From positions 3,534,001 through 3,598,000 of the forward strand of contig NZ_AP022565.1 in assembly GCF_010727325.1 (NCBI RefSeq): a stretch of DNA of 64,000 bases, written 5' to 3'. How positions within the stretch are numbered: the stretch's first letter is position 1; every line of letters starts with the position of its first letter. Positions 8,868 to 18,143 of the stretch are shown one piece after another. Both the position numbers and the translations under genes were made by a program. Source of the DNA: Mycolicibacterium alvei (GTDB taxonomy: Bacteria; Actinomycetota; Actinomycetes; Mycobacteriales; Mycobacteriaceae). The notes under the pieces were generated by a model. That model ran no database searches. It had not been told where the DNA came from and saw only the letters and a list, made by a program, of their open reading frames with translations.

Positions 8868-10523
8868 ATGAATGCACCCGCCCACTCGACCGGCGCACCC
8901 CGCCACCGTATGCCCAACCGGGGCGTACGGGCTGCCCGACGCGCCGCTGTCAGCCTGGTGGCGGTGGCGGTGCTGGCGGGCACGGGCGCCGGGTGGGTGT
9001 CCTATCACGGGGCGCTGGACGGCATCACCACGTCCAACGCGCTGGAAGGCGGCCCGGTCTCGTCCGGGGATACCGAGAACATCCTGATCATGGGGCTGGA
9101 CAGCAGGCTGGATCAGCACGGCAACCCGCTGCCCGAGGACATCTACGAGGCCCTGCACGCCGGTGATGAGACCGTCGGCGGCTACAACGCCAACGTGCTG
9201 ATCGTGGTGCACCTGCCCGGCGACGGCGGCCCGGCCACCGCGTTCTCCATTCCCCGCGACGACTACGTCGAGCTGGCCGGGTGCGACATCGACCCGTGTA
9301 AGGGCAAGGTCAAGCAGGCCTACGGGTGGGCCTATCAGCGCGAGATGGAAACCTTGGAGTCTTCGTCGTACGAAGACCCGTCGGCCAACGAGCAGCAGGC
9401 CCGTGAAGCCGGGCGCCGGGCCCAGATCGCCACCGTGCGCAACCTGCTCGGCATTCCCATCGACCACTTCGTCGAGGTCACGCTCGGCGCGTTCTTCCAG
9501 ATCGCCAAGGCGGTGGCACCGATCACGGTATGCCTCAACGCCGACACCTCCGACCCCTACTCGGGGGCCGACTTCCATCAGGGTGTGCAGCAGATCGACG
9601 CCGCGCAGGCGATGGCCTTCGTACGTCAGCGCCGCGACGTCAACGACGAGAACTTCACCGACCTCGACCGCACCCGCCGCCAGCAGGCCTTCATCGCCGC
9701 GCTGGTATCGGCGCTGGGCCAGAGCGGCGCGCTGTCCAGCCCGGGCAAGCTGCGCGAGTTGCTCAACGTGACCAAGCAGAACGTCGCGCTGGATTCCGGA
9801 TTCGACCTGGCCAGCTTCGCCAGTCGCGCCTCGGCACTGACCGGCGAGCCGCCGACGCTCTACACCCTGCCGATCAAGGAATTCGGTCAGAACTCGCTGG
9901 GTGAGGACATCAACATCGTGGATGTCCCGACGATCCGCAAGATCGTGCACGATCTCGTCTCCAAGGACGACTCCGCGTCCTCGTCGACGCCCACCAGCAA
10001 GGCGCAGAAGCTCAACGGCCACGGCGCGGTGCTCGACGTGGTCAATGCGTCCACCTACAGCGGCTTGGCGGCCCAGCTCGAAATAACCTTCGGTGCACAT
10101 GGATTCACCGAGGGACAGATCGGCGACGGTGAATCGCTGGCCGCCACCACCACGATCGATTACGGGACCGGCGCCGAAGCCGCGGCCCAATCGTTGGCCG
10201 ATGAGCTCGGCGTGATCGCGGCCCCGTCCGCCGAGGTGGTGCCGGGCACCGTGCAGTTGACGGTGGGGACCGATTTCCCCGGTGACGACTATCTGACGGA
10301 ATCCGGCGACGCGACGTCGTCGGGGTCCGAGTCGGGGTCCGAGTCGGGGTCCGAGTCCGATTCGGCGTCGGAGTCGACCTGGGATTCGACCGGTGAGTCG
10401 ACGGAGGAAACCACTGCGAGCACTCCGGTGACCACCGTGGCCGCGACCGCGACCGGCACCAAATCCGCGGCGCCCACCGATCTGAGCCAGATGAAGGTCT
10501 CCGGTATTCCCTGCGTGAAATAG
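8868..10523 (+). CDS. LytR-CpsA-Psr (LCP) family cell-wall ligase
   Basis: A 551-residue protein: short cytoplasmic tail, one membrane helix (about 25-45), an extracytoplasmic LCP domain (about 70-290) with ENILIMGLDSR, FSIPRDDYVEL and AMAFVRQRRD, then a LytR C-terminal-type domain (about 385-480) and a Ser/Glu/Thr-rich tail. LCP enzymes transfer undecaprenyl-linked polymers to the wall; in mycobacteria they attach arabinogalactan to peptidoglycan. The conserved Arg and Asp residues of the pyrophosphate site are present. The ATG at 8868 follows CATAAT (8852-8857) by ten bases, suggesting a very short or absent leader. Confidence 0.88.
   Translation: MNAPAHSTGAPRHRMPNRGVRAARRAAVSLVAVAVLAGTGAGWVSYHGALDGITTSNALEGGPVSSGDTENILIMGLDSRLDQHGNPLPEDIYEALHAGDETVGGYNANVLIVVHLPGDGGPATAFSIPRDDYVELAGCDIDPCKGKVKQAYGWAYQREMETLESSSYEDPSANEQQAREAGRRAQIATVRNLLGIPIDHFVEVTLGAFFQIAKAVAPITVCLNADTSDPYSGADFHQGVQQIDAAQAMAFVRQRRDVNDENFTDLDRTRRQQAFIAALVSALGQSGALSSPGKLRELLNVTKQNVALDSGFDLASFASRASALTGEPPTLYTLPIKEFGQNSLGEDINIVDVPTIRKIVHDLVSKDDSASSSTPTSKAQKLNGHGAVLDVVNASTYSGLAAQLEITFGAHGFTEGQIGDGESLAATTTIDYGTGAEAAAQSLADELGVIAAPSAEVVPGTVQLTVGTDFPGDDYLTESGDATSSGSESGSESGSESDSASESTWDSTGESTEETTASTPVTTVAATATGTKSAAPTDLSQMKVSGIPCVK
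10320..10355 (+). repeat. Three perfect 12-bp tandem repeats in the LCP gene
   Basis: The unit TCGGGGTCCGAG occurs three times without interruption and encodes S-G-S-E three times within the Ser/Glu-rich tail of the LCP protein. The unit is a multiple of three, so copy-number change would alter tail length without a frameshift. Confidence 0.9.
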
Positions 10524-10529
10524 CCTCGG

Positions 10530-11696
10530 CTAGAGCGTGACCCGGACCTGGGTGCCGAACCCGGCCTCCGAGCTGATCGCCATCGAACCGCCCATGGCCT
10601 CGATACGAACCTGCAGCGACGCCAGCCCGATATGCCCCTCGGCGACGGCCTCGGCCAATACCGACGGGTCGAACCCTGTCCCGTTGTCGGCCACGGTCAG
10701 CACGACGCGCTCGCCGGCCCGATACAGGCCGACGGAGATCGTGGTCGCCCCGGCATGCTTGTTGATGTTGGCCAGCAGTTCACGGGCGGCCCGGTACAGC
10801 AGCGCCTGACCTTCGGGGCGCCCGACGTCCTCCAGATCCGCCCGGACGGTCAGATCGGGGCGAGTCTCGTACTGGCGCAACAGCTCCCGCACCGCCGGGG
10901 TGATCCCCAACTGGGCCAGGACCTGCGGGTGCAGCGCGGTGACCGTGGAACGCAGCCCGACCGCGGTCTCCTGCAATGCGGCGTGCACCCGGTCCAGGCC
11001 CGGATCTGCGATGCGTTCGCGGATCTCATCGAGTTCCAGGCGTGCGGCAAGCAGGGTCTGCAACGGCCCGTCGTGAAGATGTTCGGCCAGTTCGGCATTG
11101 CGCAGATCGTCGGCCCGGGTGGATTCCGACACCAACTGGCGGCGCACCTCCATCAACGTCCGCACCCGCGCCGAACGGCGCGCCAGCACAAACGACAGCG
11201 CGGTCGACGCCACCGCCAGCCAGGCCAGAAAGCCGACGTGCATGTAGACGATGTCGGGCAGGCCGACGTTGTCGTCGCGCTCGGAGTACAGGATCCACAC
11301 CGCCAGGTACCCCAGTGCGGTGCTGCCACCGAGCAGCGCGGTCAGCCACGGACGGTCTTGGAACGCAACGGAGATGGGCAACAGGAAGAACACCGGAAGC
11401 AGCGCTGCGGTGGCCCCGCCCGACACCGCACACAGGGTGACCAGCACCAGCACATCGACTGCGGTGGAGGCCCATTCGGCCCAGGCCGGCATGGGCCCAC
11501 GGAACACCACCACCAGCCAGAGCACCGCGACGGCGGCGTAGACGCTCAGGATCACCGCGTACAGGCCGGGCAACCAGTGGTCGACTTCCCACACCGAGAC
11601 CAGCACCACGATCAGGCCGATCAGCGGAAGCCGCAGCAGCGCCGAGACGCGGACCGGTTGGCTGGTGAAGAATTCGACGACGCGCCCGCCTGCCAT
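10530..11696 (-). CDS. NarL/DesK-type sensor histidine kinase
   Basis: A 388-residue membrane kinase. About five or six hydrophobic helices fill residues 17-170. They are followed by a dimerisation segment with the phospho-accepting histidine in ELAEHLHDGPLQTL (HisKA_3 type) and a HATPase domain with NINKHAG (N box), VADNGTGFD (G1) and GHIGLASLQVRIEAMGG (G2). It would phosphorylate the response regulator encoded just upstream. The start codon is one base past that regulator's stop, so the pair is translationally coupled. The sensed signal is unknown. It converges on the LCP gene with only six bases between them. Confidence 0.88.
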   Translation of the reverse strand: MAGGRVVEFFTSQPVRVSALLRLPLIGLIVVLVSVWEVDHWLPGLYAVILSVYAAVAVLWLVVVFRGPMPAWAEWASTAVDVLVLVTLCAVSGGATAALLPVFFLLPISVAFQDRPWLTALLGGSTALGYLAVWILYSERDDNVGLPDIVYMHVGFLAWLAVASTALSFVLARRSARVRTLMEVRRQLVSESTRADDLRNAELAEHLHDGPLQTLLAARLELDEIRERIADPGLDRVHAALQETAVGLRSTVTALHPQVLAQLGITPAVRELLRQYETRPDLTVRADLEDVGRPEGQALLYRAARELLANINKHAGATTISVGLYRAGERVVLTVADNGTGFDPSVLAEAVAEGHIGLASLQVRIEAMGGSMAISSEAGFGTQVRVTL

Positions 11697-11697
11697 G

Positions 11698-12336
11698 TCA
11701 GTCCAGCAGTCGGCGGCGCATCGCCTCAGCGACCGCCGCGCCCCGGTCGCTCACGCCCAGCTTCTCGTAGAGGCGTTGCACATGGGTCTTCACCGTCGAC
11801 GGGGCCAGGAAGAGCTCCTTGGCCATCGCCGGGATGGACAGGCCCTTGGCGATCAGGTCGAGCACCTCGCGTTCGCGCGGGCTGAGCACGGGCACGTCGG
11901 GTTCATTGCGACGACGGATCTCGCCGGCCAGCCCGGCGGCCAGGTTCGGGTCGAGTACGTCTCGGCCCTTCGCGCACGACAGCACGGCGTTCACCAGCTC
12001 GCTGCGGGTGGACTCCTTGGACAGGAACCCGGCGGCGCCCTGCTGCAGCGCGGTGTACACGATCGCCGACTCGTCGTGCGCGGAGACCAGCAACACCCGG
12101 GTGGGCAACTCGTCACGGCTGACCGCGGCGGCCACCTGGGCCCCGTCGAGTTGTGGCATCCGGTAGTCCAGCACGGCGACCTGCGGCTGGTGGGTCCTGA
12201 TCAATTCCAGTGCGTCGGCGCCGTTGTCGGCCTCGGCCACCACGTCGATCTCGCCGCTGGAGGTCAAGGCACGCACCACACCCTCGCGGAACATCGGGTG
12301 GTCATCACCCACGACCACCCGCAACTTGGCGACCAT
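11698..12336 (-). CDS. NarL/LuxR-family response regulator
   Basis: A 212-residue two-component regulator. The receiver domain holds the acidic pocket (GDDHPMFREG), the phosphorylated Asp in VAVLDYRMPQLDG, the Ser/Thr switch in LLVSAHDE and the Lys in GFLSKES. The C-terminal LuxR helix-turn-helix reads LSPREREVLDLIAKGLS, then PSTVKTHVQRLYEKLG. ATG 12336 is chosen because the receiver begins six residues later. It is the partner of the downstream kinase and is divergent from the LysR gene, 48 bases away. Confidence 0.9.
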   Translation of the reverse strand: MVAKLRVVVGDDHPMFREGVVRALTSSGEIDVVAEADNGADALELIRTHQPQVAVLDYRMPQLDGAQVAAAVSRDELPTRVLLVSAHDESAIVYTALQQGAAGFLSKESTRSELVNAVLSCAKGRDVLDPNLAAGLAGEIRRRNEPDVPVLSPREREVLDLIAKGLSIPAMAKELFLAPSTVKTHVQRLYEKLGVSDRGAAVAEAMRRRLLD

Positions 12337-12384
12337 CGGCCCAGCATTCCACAGCAGCAGGGATGCGGTCGTAAAGTCAGCGAG

Positions 12385-13266
12385 ATGCATCTGGACGAGC
12401 TGCGGTGGTTCGTGGTGCTCGCCGAAACCGAGCACGTGACCGACGCCGCAGCCGAACTCGGCATCAGCCAGCCCACCCTGTCACGCGCCCTGGCCCGGCT
12501 CGAGGAGCAGGTGGGGGTGCCGCTGTTCGATCGGGTGAACCGGCGCCTTCGGCTCAACGCCTACGGGCACATTCTCCTGGAGCACAGCCGCCGGAGTATC
12601 GGCGAAATCCGTTCGGCCACCGAGAGAATCGCCGAGTTGCGCGACCCCGATACCGGGATGGTGCGGCTGGCGTTCCTGCATTCGCAGGCCGGCTGGTACG
12701 TTCCGGATCTGTTGCGCCGGTTCCGGGCCGAGGCTCCGCTGGTGCGCTTCGAGCTGTTCCAGGGTGCGGCCCACGAGATCGTCGAACGCCTGGCCGGCGG
12801 TGAGGCCGACCTGGCGATCACGTCGCCGCGGCCGGACGGCTTCCGCTGGCGCGGGCTGTACATGGAACGGTTGTGCCTGGCCGTGCCGCGTCAGCATCGG
12901 TTCGCCCGCCGATCCCGGATCCGGCTGGCCGACGCCGGAGCCGAACCGTTCGTGGCGCTGGCACCCGACTTCGGCTTGCGTCAGCTCACCGACGAACTGT
13001 GCGCCGAGGCCGGTATCTCGCCGCAGGTGGTGTTCGAGGCCATGGAGATCCCCACCATGGAAGGGTTGGTGGCGGCGGGTTTCGGGGTCGCGGTCGTCCC
13101 GGTGCCGCGGCCCGAACGCGCCGAACCGGGCGCCGCATACGTGCCGTTGTCGGAGAGTTCGGCCAAACGCCAGATCGGACTGACGTGGAACGCCGACCGT
13201 CCGCTACCGCCCGCTGCGGCGCGCCTGGCCGAATTCGTCATGCACAGCGCGCATGCCATTGACTAA
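12385..13266 (+). CDS. LysR-family transcriptional regulator
   Basis: A 293-residue LysR regulator. The N-terminal winged helix reads LDELRWFVVLAETEHVTDAA and GISQPTLSRALARLEEQVG. A periplasmic-binding-protein-like effector domain occupies residues 90-290. It lies 46 bases upstream of, and in the same direction as, an MFS transporter with its own promoter. The likely role is control of that transporter in response to a small aromatic or acidic ligand (inference). ATG 12385 starts directly at the conserved MHLDELRWF. Confidence 0.88.
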   Translation: MHLDELRWFVVLAETEHVTDAAAELGISQPTLSRALARLEEQVGVPLFDRVNRRLRLNAYGHILLEHSRRSIGEIRSATERIAELRDPDTGMVRLAFLHSQAGWYVPDLLRRFRAEAPLVRFELFQGAAHEIVERLAGGEADLAITSPRPDGFRWRGLYMERLCLAVPRQHRFARRSRIRLADAGAEPFVALAPDFGLRQLTDELCAEAGISPQVVFEAMEIPTMEGLVAAGFGVAVVPVPRPERAEPGAAYVPLSESSAKRQIGLTWNADRPLPPAAARLAEFVMHSAHAID

Positions 13267-13275
13267 TCTCATGCA

Positions 13276-13305
13276 TTGGACACATCTTTTGCGGCGCCCT
13301 ACCGT
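13276..13305 (+). promoter_or_regulatory. Promoter of the MFS gene (TTGGAC-N18-TACCGT)
   Basis: A -35 hexamer TTGGAC (13276-13281), an 18-base spacer and a -10 hexamer TACCGT (13300-13305) are followed after seven bases by the GTG start codon at 13313, giving a leaderless transcript. The self-complementary ATGCAT (13271-13276) overlaps the -35 element and could be part of a LysR site. Confidence 0.6.
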
Positions 13306-13312
13306 CGGCTGA

Positions 13313-14557
13313 GTGCCCACCACCCTGACCACCGTTGACTGGCAGGGACATTCCCGTGGCTCGACCGAGTACCGGCGCCTGCTGGCCGCGTTGTTCTGCG
13401 CCGGGGTCGCCACCTTCGCGCAGTTGTACTCCCCGCAGGCCGTACTCCCGCTGATCGCGCAGGACATGGGCACCGGCGCGGCCCACGCCGCACTGATCAT
13501 CTCGGCGGCCACCGTCGGTCTGGCGCTGGGTGTGATCCCGTGGTCGGCGCTGGCCGACCGCATCGGACGCGTCCAGGCCATGACGATATCCATCACCGCG
13601 GCAACGCTTCTCGGTTTGATCGTGCCCCTGGCGCCGGGGACTGCGCTCCTGCTGTCCGGCCGGGTCCTGGAAGGGCTCATGTTGGGCGGGGTGCCCGCGG
13701 TGGCCATCGCGTATCTCACCGAGGAGATCGACGCCGGACACGCCGCCCGCGCCGCGGGCACCTACGTCGCGGGCACTACGATCGGCGGACTGGCCGGCCG
13801 CCTGGTCACCGGGCCGATCGCCGAGTTCGCCGGATGGCGCGTCGGCGTGCTCGTGGTCGCGGCGCTGTGTGGCCTGTCGGCGTTCGCGTTCGTCAAACTC
13901 GCCCCACCCGCGCGGGGCTTCGCCCCGGCCCGCAGCCGCAATCTAGGCCGCCGGCTGGCCGAGAACCTGCGCTCACCCCGACAACTGGTGCTCTACAGCC
14001 AGGGCTTCCTGCTGATGGGCGGGTTCGTGGCGATGTACAACTTCCTCGGATTCCGGTTGATGGCCGCGCCGTTCAACCTGCCGCAGACCGTGGTCAGCTT
14101 GGTGTTCCTGGCCTACATCGCCGGCACCTGGGCCTCGGCCCGGGCCGGCGCCGAAGCCACCCGGATCGGCCGCAAGACCGTGCTGCTCGGCTCGACCGCC
14201 ACGATGATCGCCGGCGTCGCGATCACCCTGGCCGACAACGTCTTCGTGGTGCTGGCCGGGCTCCTGATCGCCACTGCCGGGTTCTTCGGCGCACACGCCA
14301 TCGCCTCAGGGTGGGTCGGCGCCGCCGCCGGTGCCGGCCGGGCCCAGGCGTCCTCGCTCTACAACCTCTTCTACTACGCGGGCTCCAGCGTGGTCGGTTG
14401 GGTCGGCGGACTCGCCTTCGACGCCGCGGGCTGGCCGGCGGTGGCCGGCACCGTGATCGGTCTCGCGGTGGTGGCGGGGGCGCTGGCCTGCACTCTGGGC
14501 AGCTACCAGAGCTCGATGTCCCGGCCGTACTCCGCTTCCGGGCGCGGACCGAAGTAG
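13313..14557 (+). CDS. Major facilitator superfamily transporter
   Basis: A 414-residue MFS protein with about twelve membrane helices. It carries the loop-2/3 motif [14 protein letters not shown] and the helix-4/5 segment [20 protein letters not shown]. It resembles the YnfM/drug:H+ antiporter branch that exports small organic molecules. GTG 13313 is the first plausible start and is positioned for leaderless translation. Probably regulated by the adjacent LysR. The last 55 bases overlap the convergent NTF2-like gene. Confidence 0.85.
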   Translation: MPTTLTTVDWQGHSRGSTEYRRLLAALFCAGVATFAQLYSPQAVLPLIAQDMGTGAAHAALIISAATVGLALGVIPWSALADRIGRVQAMTISITAATLLGLIVPLAPGTALLLSGRVLEGLMLGGVPAVAIAYLTEEIDAGHAARAAGTYVAGTTIGGLAGRLVTGPIAEFAGWRVGVLVVAALCGLSAFAFVKLAPPARGFAPARSRNLGRRLAENLRSPRQLVLYSQGFLLMGGFVAMYNFLGFRLMAAPFNLPQTVVSLVFLAYIAGTWASARAGAEATRIGRKTVLLGSTATMIAGVAITLADNVFVVLAGLLIATAGFFGAHAIASGWVGAAAGAGRAQASSLYNLFYYAGSSVVGWVGGLAFDAAGWPAVAGTVIGLAVVAGALACTLGSYQSSMSRPYSASGRGPK

Positions 14558-14988
14558 CGGCGCTGCGACTCGTCGATCGCGACGTCGTTGATGCTGGCCT
14601 CCCGCCGGGACATCAGCCCCTCGGGGCTGAACTCCCACAACTCATTTCCGTAGCTGCGGTACCACTGGCCCGTTGCGTCGTGGCATTCGTACTGAAACCG
14701 CACCGCCATCCGGTTCTCCCGAAATCCCCACAGGCTCTTACGTAGTACGTAGTCCAGTTCGCGTTCCCACTTGGCGGTCAGGAACTCCACGATCTGCTCG
14801 CGCCCGACGACGTGCTGGTCTCGATTGCGCCACACGGAATCGGGCGTATAGGCCAGGGCGACCCGCTGCGGGTCGCGCGTATTCCACGCATCCTCGGCGG
14901 CCTGAACCTTCTGCCGGGCTGTTTCCAGAGTGAAAGGCGGGAACGGCGGGCGGCTCTCGGGTGTGATGGGGGGAGGCGTTCCGGTCAT
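14503..14988 (-). CDS. NTF2-like protein, DUF1348 family (161 aa)
   Basis: A small SnoaL/NTF2-fold protein. The family signature is clear: [70 protein letters not shown] and [12 protein letters not shown]1348 members are widespread; their substrate is not established. A Pro-rich lead of about 20 residues precedes the domain. The gene ends inside the 3' end of the MFS gene and is divergent from the fadE2-like gene, 43 bases away. Confidence 0.82.
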   Translation of the reverse strand: MTGTPPPITPESRPPFPPFTLETARQKVQAAEDAWNTRDPQRVALAYTPDSVWRNRDQHVVGREQIVEFLTAKWERELDYVLRKSLWGFRENRMAVRFQYECHDATGQWYRSYGNELWEFSPEGLMSRREASINDVAIDESQRRYFGPRPEAEYGRDIELW

Positions 14989-15031
14989 ACCACCTTTCTA
15001 CCTGTTTAACCTTGTGGCTATCGTGGCTGGC

Positions 15032-16258
15032 ATGGACTTCGCGATGTCGGCCAAGGCGGCTGATTACCACTCCCGGTTGACCGACTTCATGACCGAGCAC
15101 GTGCTGCCGGCTGAGGCCTCCTATCACGCCTATCGGGAGGAGAAGGGCCCCAAGGACCACACCGTTCCCCCGGTCGTGGAGGAGCTCAAGGTCAAGGCCC
15201 GTGAGCTCGGCTTGTGGAACCTGTTTCTGCCCTCGGAGTCGGGCCTGACCAACCTGGAGTACGCGCCGCTGGCCGAGCTGAGCGGCTGGAGCATGGAGAT
15301 CGCTCCGGAGGCCCTGAACTGTGCGGCGCCGGACACCGGGAACATGGAGACCCTGCACCTGTTCGCGAACGAGGCGCAGAGCAAGCAGTGGCTCGAGCCG
15401 CTGCTGGCCGGTGAGATCCGCAGCGCGTTCGCGATGACCGAACCGGCCGTCGCGTCCTCGGATGCCCGCAACATCGAGACCACGATGCTGCGTGACGGGG
15501 CCGACTATGTGATCAACGGCCGCAAGTGGTGGATCACCGGTGCGGCCGATCCGCGCTGCAAGCTGCTCATCGTGATGGGCCGGACCAACCCGGACGCGGC
15601 GTCGCACGCCCAGCAATCGATGATCCTGGTGCCGGTGGACACTCCCGGGGTGGACATCCAGCGCTCACTGCCGGTGTTCGGTTGGCAGGACCAGCACGGG
15701 CACTGCGAGATCGTGTTCGACAACGTGCGGGTGCCTGCCGAGAACCTGCTGCACGAAGAGGGCAGCGGTTTCGCGATCGCCCAGGCCCGGCTGGGCCCGG
15801 GCCGTATCCACCACTGCATGCGCGCCCTCGGCGCGGCCGAGCGGGCGTTGGCGCTGATGATCGACCGGGTGCAGAAGCGCATCGCATTCGGTAAGCCGTT
15901 GGCCGAGCAGGGCGTGGTGCGGGAGTCGATCGCCAAGTCCCGCAACGAGATCGATCAGGCTCGGCTGCTGTGCGAGAAGGCCGCGTGGAAGATCGACCAG
16001 GAGGGCAACAAGGCCGCCCACGTGCTGGTCTCCCAGATCAAGTCGGTGGCCCCGCAGATCGCCTGCAACGTCATCGACCGGGCCATCCAGGTGCACGGTG
16101 CGGCCGGGGTCAGCGACGATGTCCCGCTGGCGCGGCTCTATTCCTGGCACCGCGCGATGCGGCTGTTCGACGGCCCCGACGAGGTCCACATGCGCACCAT
16201 CGCCCGCGCCGAGCTGGGCCGGGAGAAATCGCCTCTTGCTGCGGCGGCGACAAAATGA
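15032..16258 (+). CDS. fadE2: Acyl-CoA dehydrogenase, FadE2/ACAD10-11 type
   Basis: A 408-residue acyl-CoA dehydrogenase of the long ACAD10/11-like group. It shows FAMTEPAVASSDARNIE, GRKWWITGAADPRCKLLIVMGRTN, FGKPLAEQGVVRESIAKSRNEI and IQVHGAAGVSDDVPLARLYSW; the family's C-terminal YEGT-type base motif is replaced by FDGPDEVH, as in that group. Known context in M. tuberculosis is fadE2 next to ptpB, and the same pair occurs here with a four-base ATGA overlap. TATCGT (15019-15024) ends seven bases before the ATG, consistent with a leaderless start. Confidence 0.87.
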   Translation: MDFAMSAKAADYHSRLTDFMTEHVLPAEASYHAYREEKGPKDHTVPPVVEELKVKARELGLWNLFLPSESGLTNLEYAPLAELSGWSMEIAPEALNCAAPDTGNMETLHLFANEAQSKQWLEPLLAGEIRSAFAMTEPAVASSDARNIETTMLRDGADYVINGRKWWITGAADPRCKLLIVMGRTNPDAASHAQQSMILVPVDTPGVDIQRSLPVFGWQDQHGHCEIVFDNVRVPAENLLHEEGSGFAIAQARLGPGRIHHCMRALGAAERALALMIDRVQKRIAFGKPLAEQGVVRESIAKSRNEIDQARLLCEKAAWKIDQEGNKAAHVLVSQIKSVAPQIACNVIDRAIQVHGAAGVSDDVPLARLYSWHRAMRLFDGPDEVHMRTIARAELGREKSPLAAAATK

Positions 16259-17052
16259 CCGTCGAGCTGTGGGAACTGTCGGGGGCATGGAACTTTCGTG
16301 ACGTCGCCGAGACCGCCGGAATCCGGCCGGGCCTGCTGTACCGCTCCAGTGAGTTGAGCCGGCTCACCGACGACGGCCGCATGGCGTTTCGCGGGCTGGG
16401 CATCACCGATGTCGCCGACCTGCGCTCGCACCAGGAAGTCGTGCGGCGCGGGCCGGGTCAGGTGCCCGACGGGGTGACCGTGCACATGCTGCCGTTCCAC
16501 CGGGACGACGCCTCCAACCAGGACGCACCACACGAGAACACCTTTCAGCGGGTGATGGCCGAGTCGCCCGACGGCGAGGACGTCTCAACCTCCGCGCGCC
16601 GCTACATGACCGAGGTCTACGAAGAATTCCCCAGCCTGCCCGGCGCGCATACCGCTGTGCGGGAGGTGATTTCGCTGCTCGGAGCAAACCGCCCGGTCAT
16701 CGCGCACTGCTTCGCGGGCAAGGACCGGACCGGGTTCACCGTGGCGACCGTGCTCACTGCCGTCGGCGTGAACCGCGATGCGGTCATCACCGACTTCCTG
16801 CGCAGCAACGACGCGACCGTCGCCCTGCGGGAACGCATCATGGAATCGGTACGGGCCCGGGCAGATTCGGCCGAGGCGATCACCTACGCCGAGGCCCGGT
16901 TGTCCGACGACGTGCTGGGCGTACATGAGGAGTACCTCGACGCGGCGTGGCGAAAGCTCGACGCGGCGTACGGGTCGGTGCAAGGTTTCCTCGAGGCGTC
17001 GGGGGTGTCTGCCGAGGATCTCGCGGCACTGCGGGCCAGCCTGGTGGGTTGA
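16255..17052 (+). CDS. ptpB: PtpB-like protein-tyrosine / phosphoinositide phosphatase
   Basis: A 265-residue phosphatase homologous to M. tuberculosis PtpB (Rv0153c, about 276 aa). The P-loop HCFAGKDRTG sits at 151-160, with nucleophile Cys152 and Arg158; the Lys in the loop is typical of the triple-specificity PtpB group. The N-terminal WNFRDV and RPGLLYRSSELSRLT segments also match. In pathogens PtpB is exported and acts on host phosphoinositides; in this probable saprophyte its role is unknown. No signal peptide is visible. It overlaps fadE2 by four bases and is therefore coupled to it. Confidence 0.88.
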   Translation: MTVELWELSGAWNFRDVAETAGIRPGLLYRSSELSRLTDDGRMAFRGLGITDVADLRSHQEVVRRGPGQVPDGVTVHMLPFHRDDASNQDAPHENTFQRVMAESPDGEDVSTSARRYMTEVYEEFPSLPGAHTAVREVISLLGANRPVIAHCFAGKDRTGFTVATVLTAVGVNRDAVITDFLRSNDATVALRERIMESVRARADSAEAITYAEARLSDDVLGVHEEYLDAAWRKLDAAYGSVQGFLEASGVSAEDLAALRASLVG

Positions 17053-17060
17053 TACCGGTC

Positions 17061-17099
17061 GGCGGTGACCTGCCACCTCAGGACGGGCGGGTCACCGCC
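17061..17099. terminator. Possible bidirectional hairpin between convergent genes
   Basis: GGCGGTGACC (17061-17070) is perfectly complementary to GGTCACCGCC (17090-17099). It lies just after the ptpB stop and overlaps the last codons of the convergent YceI gene. There is no T tract, so termination is inferred from position only. Confidence 0.35.
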
Positions 17100-17605
17100 A
17101 GACTCACCCCGACCTCATCGGCCACCTTCATCGCGCCCATCAACATCGAGTACGGCTTGATCCCGAACTCGCTGTGCCGCACCGAAGCCGCGCCGGCCAG
17201 GGAATCGTCGGAAACCTGAACCTCGACCGTCTGCTCAGCCGAGTGGCCGGCAAGGTCGAGAACCCCCACGATCCGTACCACGGAACCGGAACGCTCGACC
17301 GATGTGGACCGGAAGACCGCCTGCGGAAACTTCTTCGCGCGCAGCGTCTTCAATGCGTTGGACCGGATCAGCCCCTTCTCGGCACCGGTCAACGGCGTCA
17401 TACCGCCCTCGCCCCGCAGCACATCCAGGGAATCGAGGTCGACCGTCACCTCCACCGCTGCCGGTTCATCACCGTCCCATTCCACCTCGGCGTGCCAGGC
17501 CCGCATCGCGATGGTCAACCGGTGACCCATCCGCGAGGCGCTACCCGCCACACCGGTCCGGAGCAGCAACTCACCCGAGTCGGGGCCCAGGTCCCACTGC
17601 GTCAC
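17078..17605 (-). CDS. YceI-family lipid-binding-type protein (175 aa)
   Basis: A lipocalin-like YceI-domain protein. GMTPLTGAEKGLIRSNALKTLRAKKFPQ and the C-terminal F-G-I-K-P-Y segment fit the family, which binds isoprenoid-type lipids in other bacteria. Unlike many YceI proteins, no signal peptide is present, so it is likely cytoplasmic. GTG 17605 is chosen because it overlaps the stop of the upstream DUF456 gene (GTGA), making a coupled pair. Confidence 0.7.
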   Translation of the reverse strand: MTQWDLGPDSGELLLRTGVAGSASRMGHRLTIAMRAWHAEVEWDGDEPAAVEVTVDLDSLDVLRGEGGMTPLTGAEKGLIRSNALKTLRAKKFPQAVFRSTSVERSGSVVRIVGVLDLAGHSAEQTVEVQVSDDSLAGAASVRHSEFGIKPYSMLMGAMKVADEVGVSLAVTRPS

Positions 17606-18105
17606 GACGCGATCACCAGACCCACCACCCACGTGAACGTCGCCAGCATCGCCCCGGTCAACTCGACCCCGACCGACAGCGCAACTCCCTTGAGCGCGTG
17701 CACGGTTGACGTCCAGGCCCGCCGATAGTCACGGCGCGAGGCCAACTCGGCCAGGTACACCCCTGCGACGAATCCGATCACCAACCCGATCACCGGGATG
17801 ACGAAGAAGCCGATCAGGCCGAGCACACCACCGGCCACCAGGCTCCAGATCCCGACCTCGGCGGCCCGCATCCGCCGCACCGGCCACGCGTACTTGATCA
17901 CCTCGGCCGTCACGAAGAACACCGCCGCGACGCCGAGCGTCACCCAGGCGACCGTGGCGTTCGTACCGGCCTTGACCTCCCAGACCGCCCACACCGCGAT
18001 GGCGGCGAAGACCAGGAACCCGCCACCGGGCAGCACGGGCAACACGATGCCGAGAAGTCCGATGGCGATCACCAGTGCGACGAGAACGACGCCGAGGGTG
18101 CTCAC
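17602..18105 (-). CDS. DUF456 membrane protein (167 aa)
   Basis: A small integral membrane protein with four or five hydrophobic helices. It carries the family hallmark LGIVLPVLPGGGFLVFAAIAVWA and the glycine-rich stretch GGVLGLIGFFVIPVIGLVIGFVAGVYLAEL. The function of DUF456 is not established; the Gly-zipper-like glycine repeats suggest tight helix packing. It starts at GTG 18105 and is coupled to the YceI gene. Confidence 0.75.
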   Translation of the reverse strand: MSTLGVVLVALVIAIGLLGIVLPVLPGGGFLVFAAIAVWAVWEVKAGTNATVAWVTLGVAAVFFVTAEVIKYAWPVRRMRAAEVGIWSLVAGGVLGLIGFFVIPVIGLVIGFVAGVYLAELASRRDYRRAWTSTVHALKGVALSVGVELTGAMLATFTWVVGLVIAS

Positions 18106-18143
18106 GGTTTCTGCCCACTGTGTGCGGTGTTCACACCACTACG

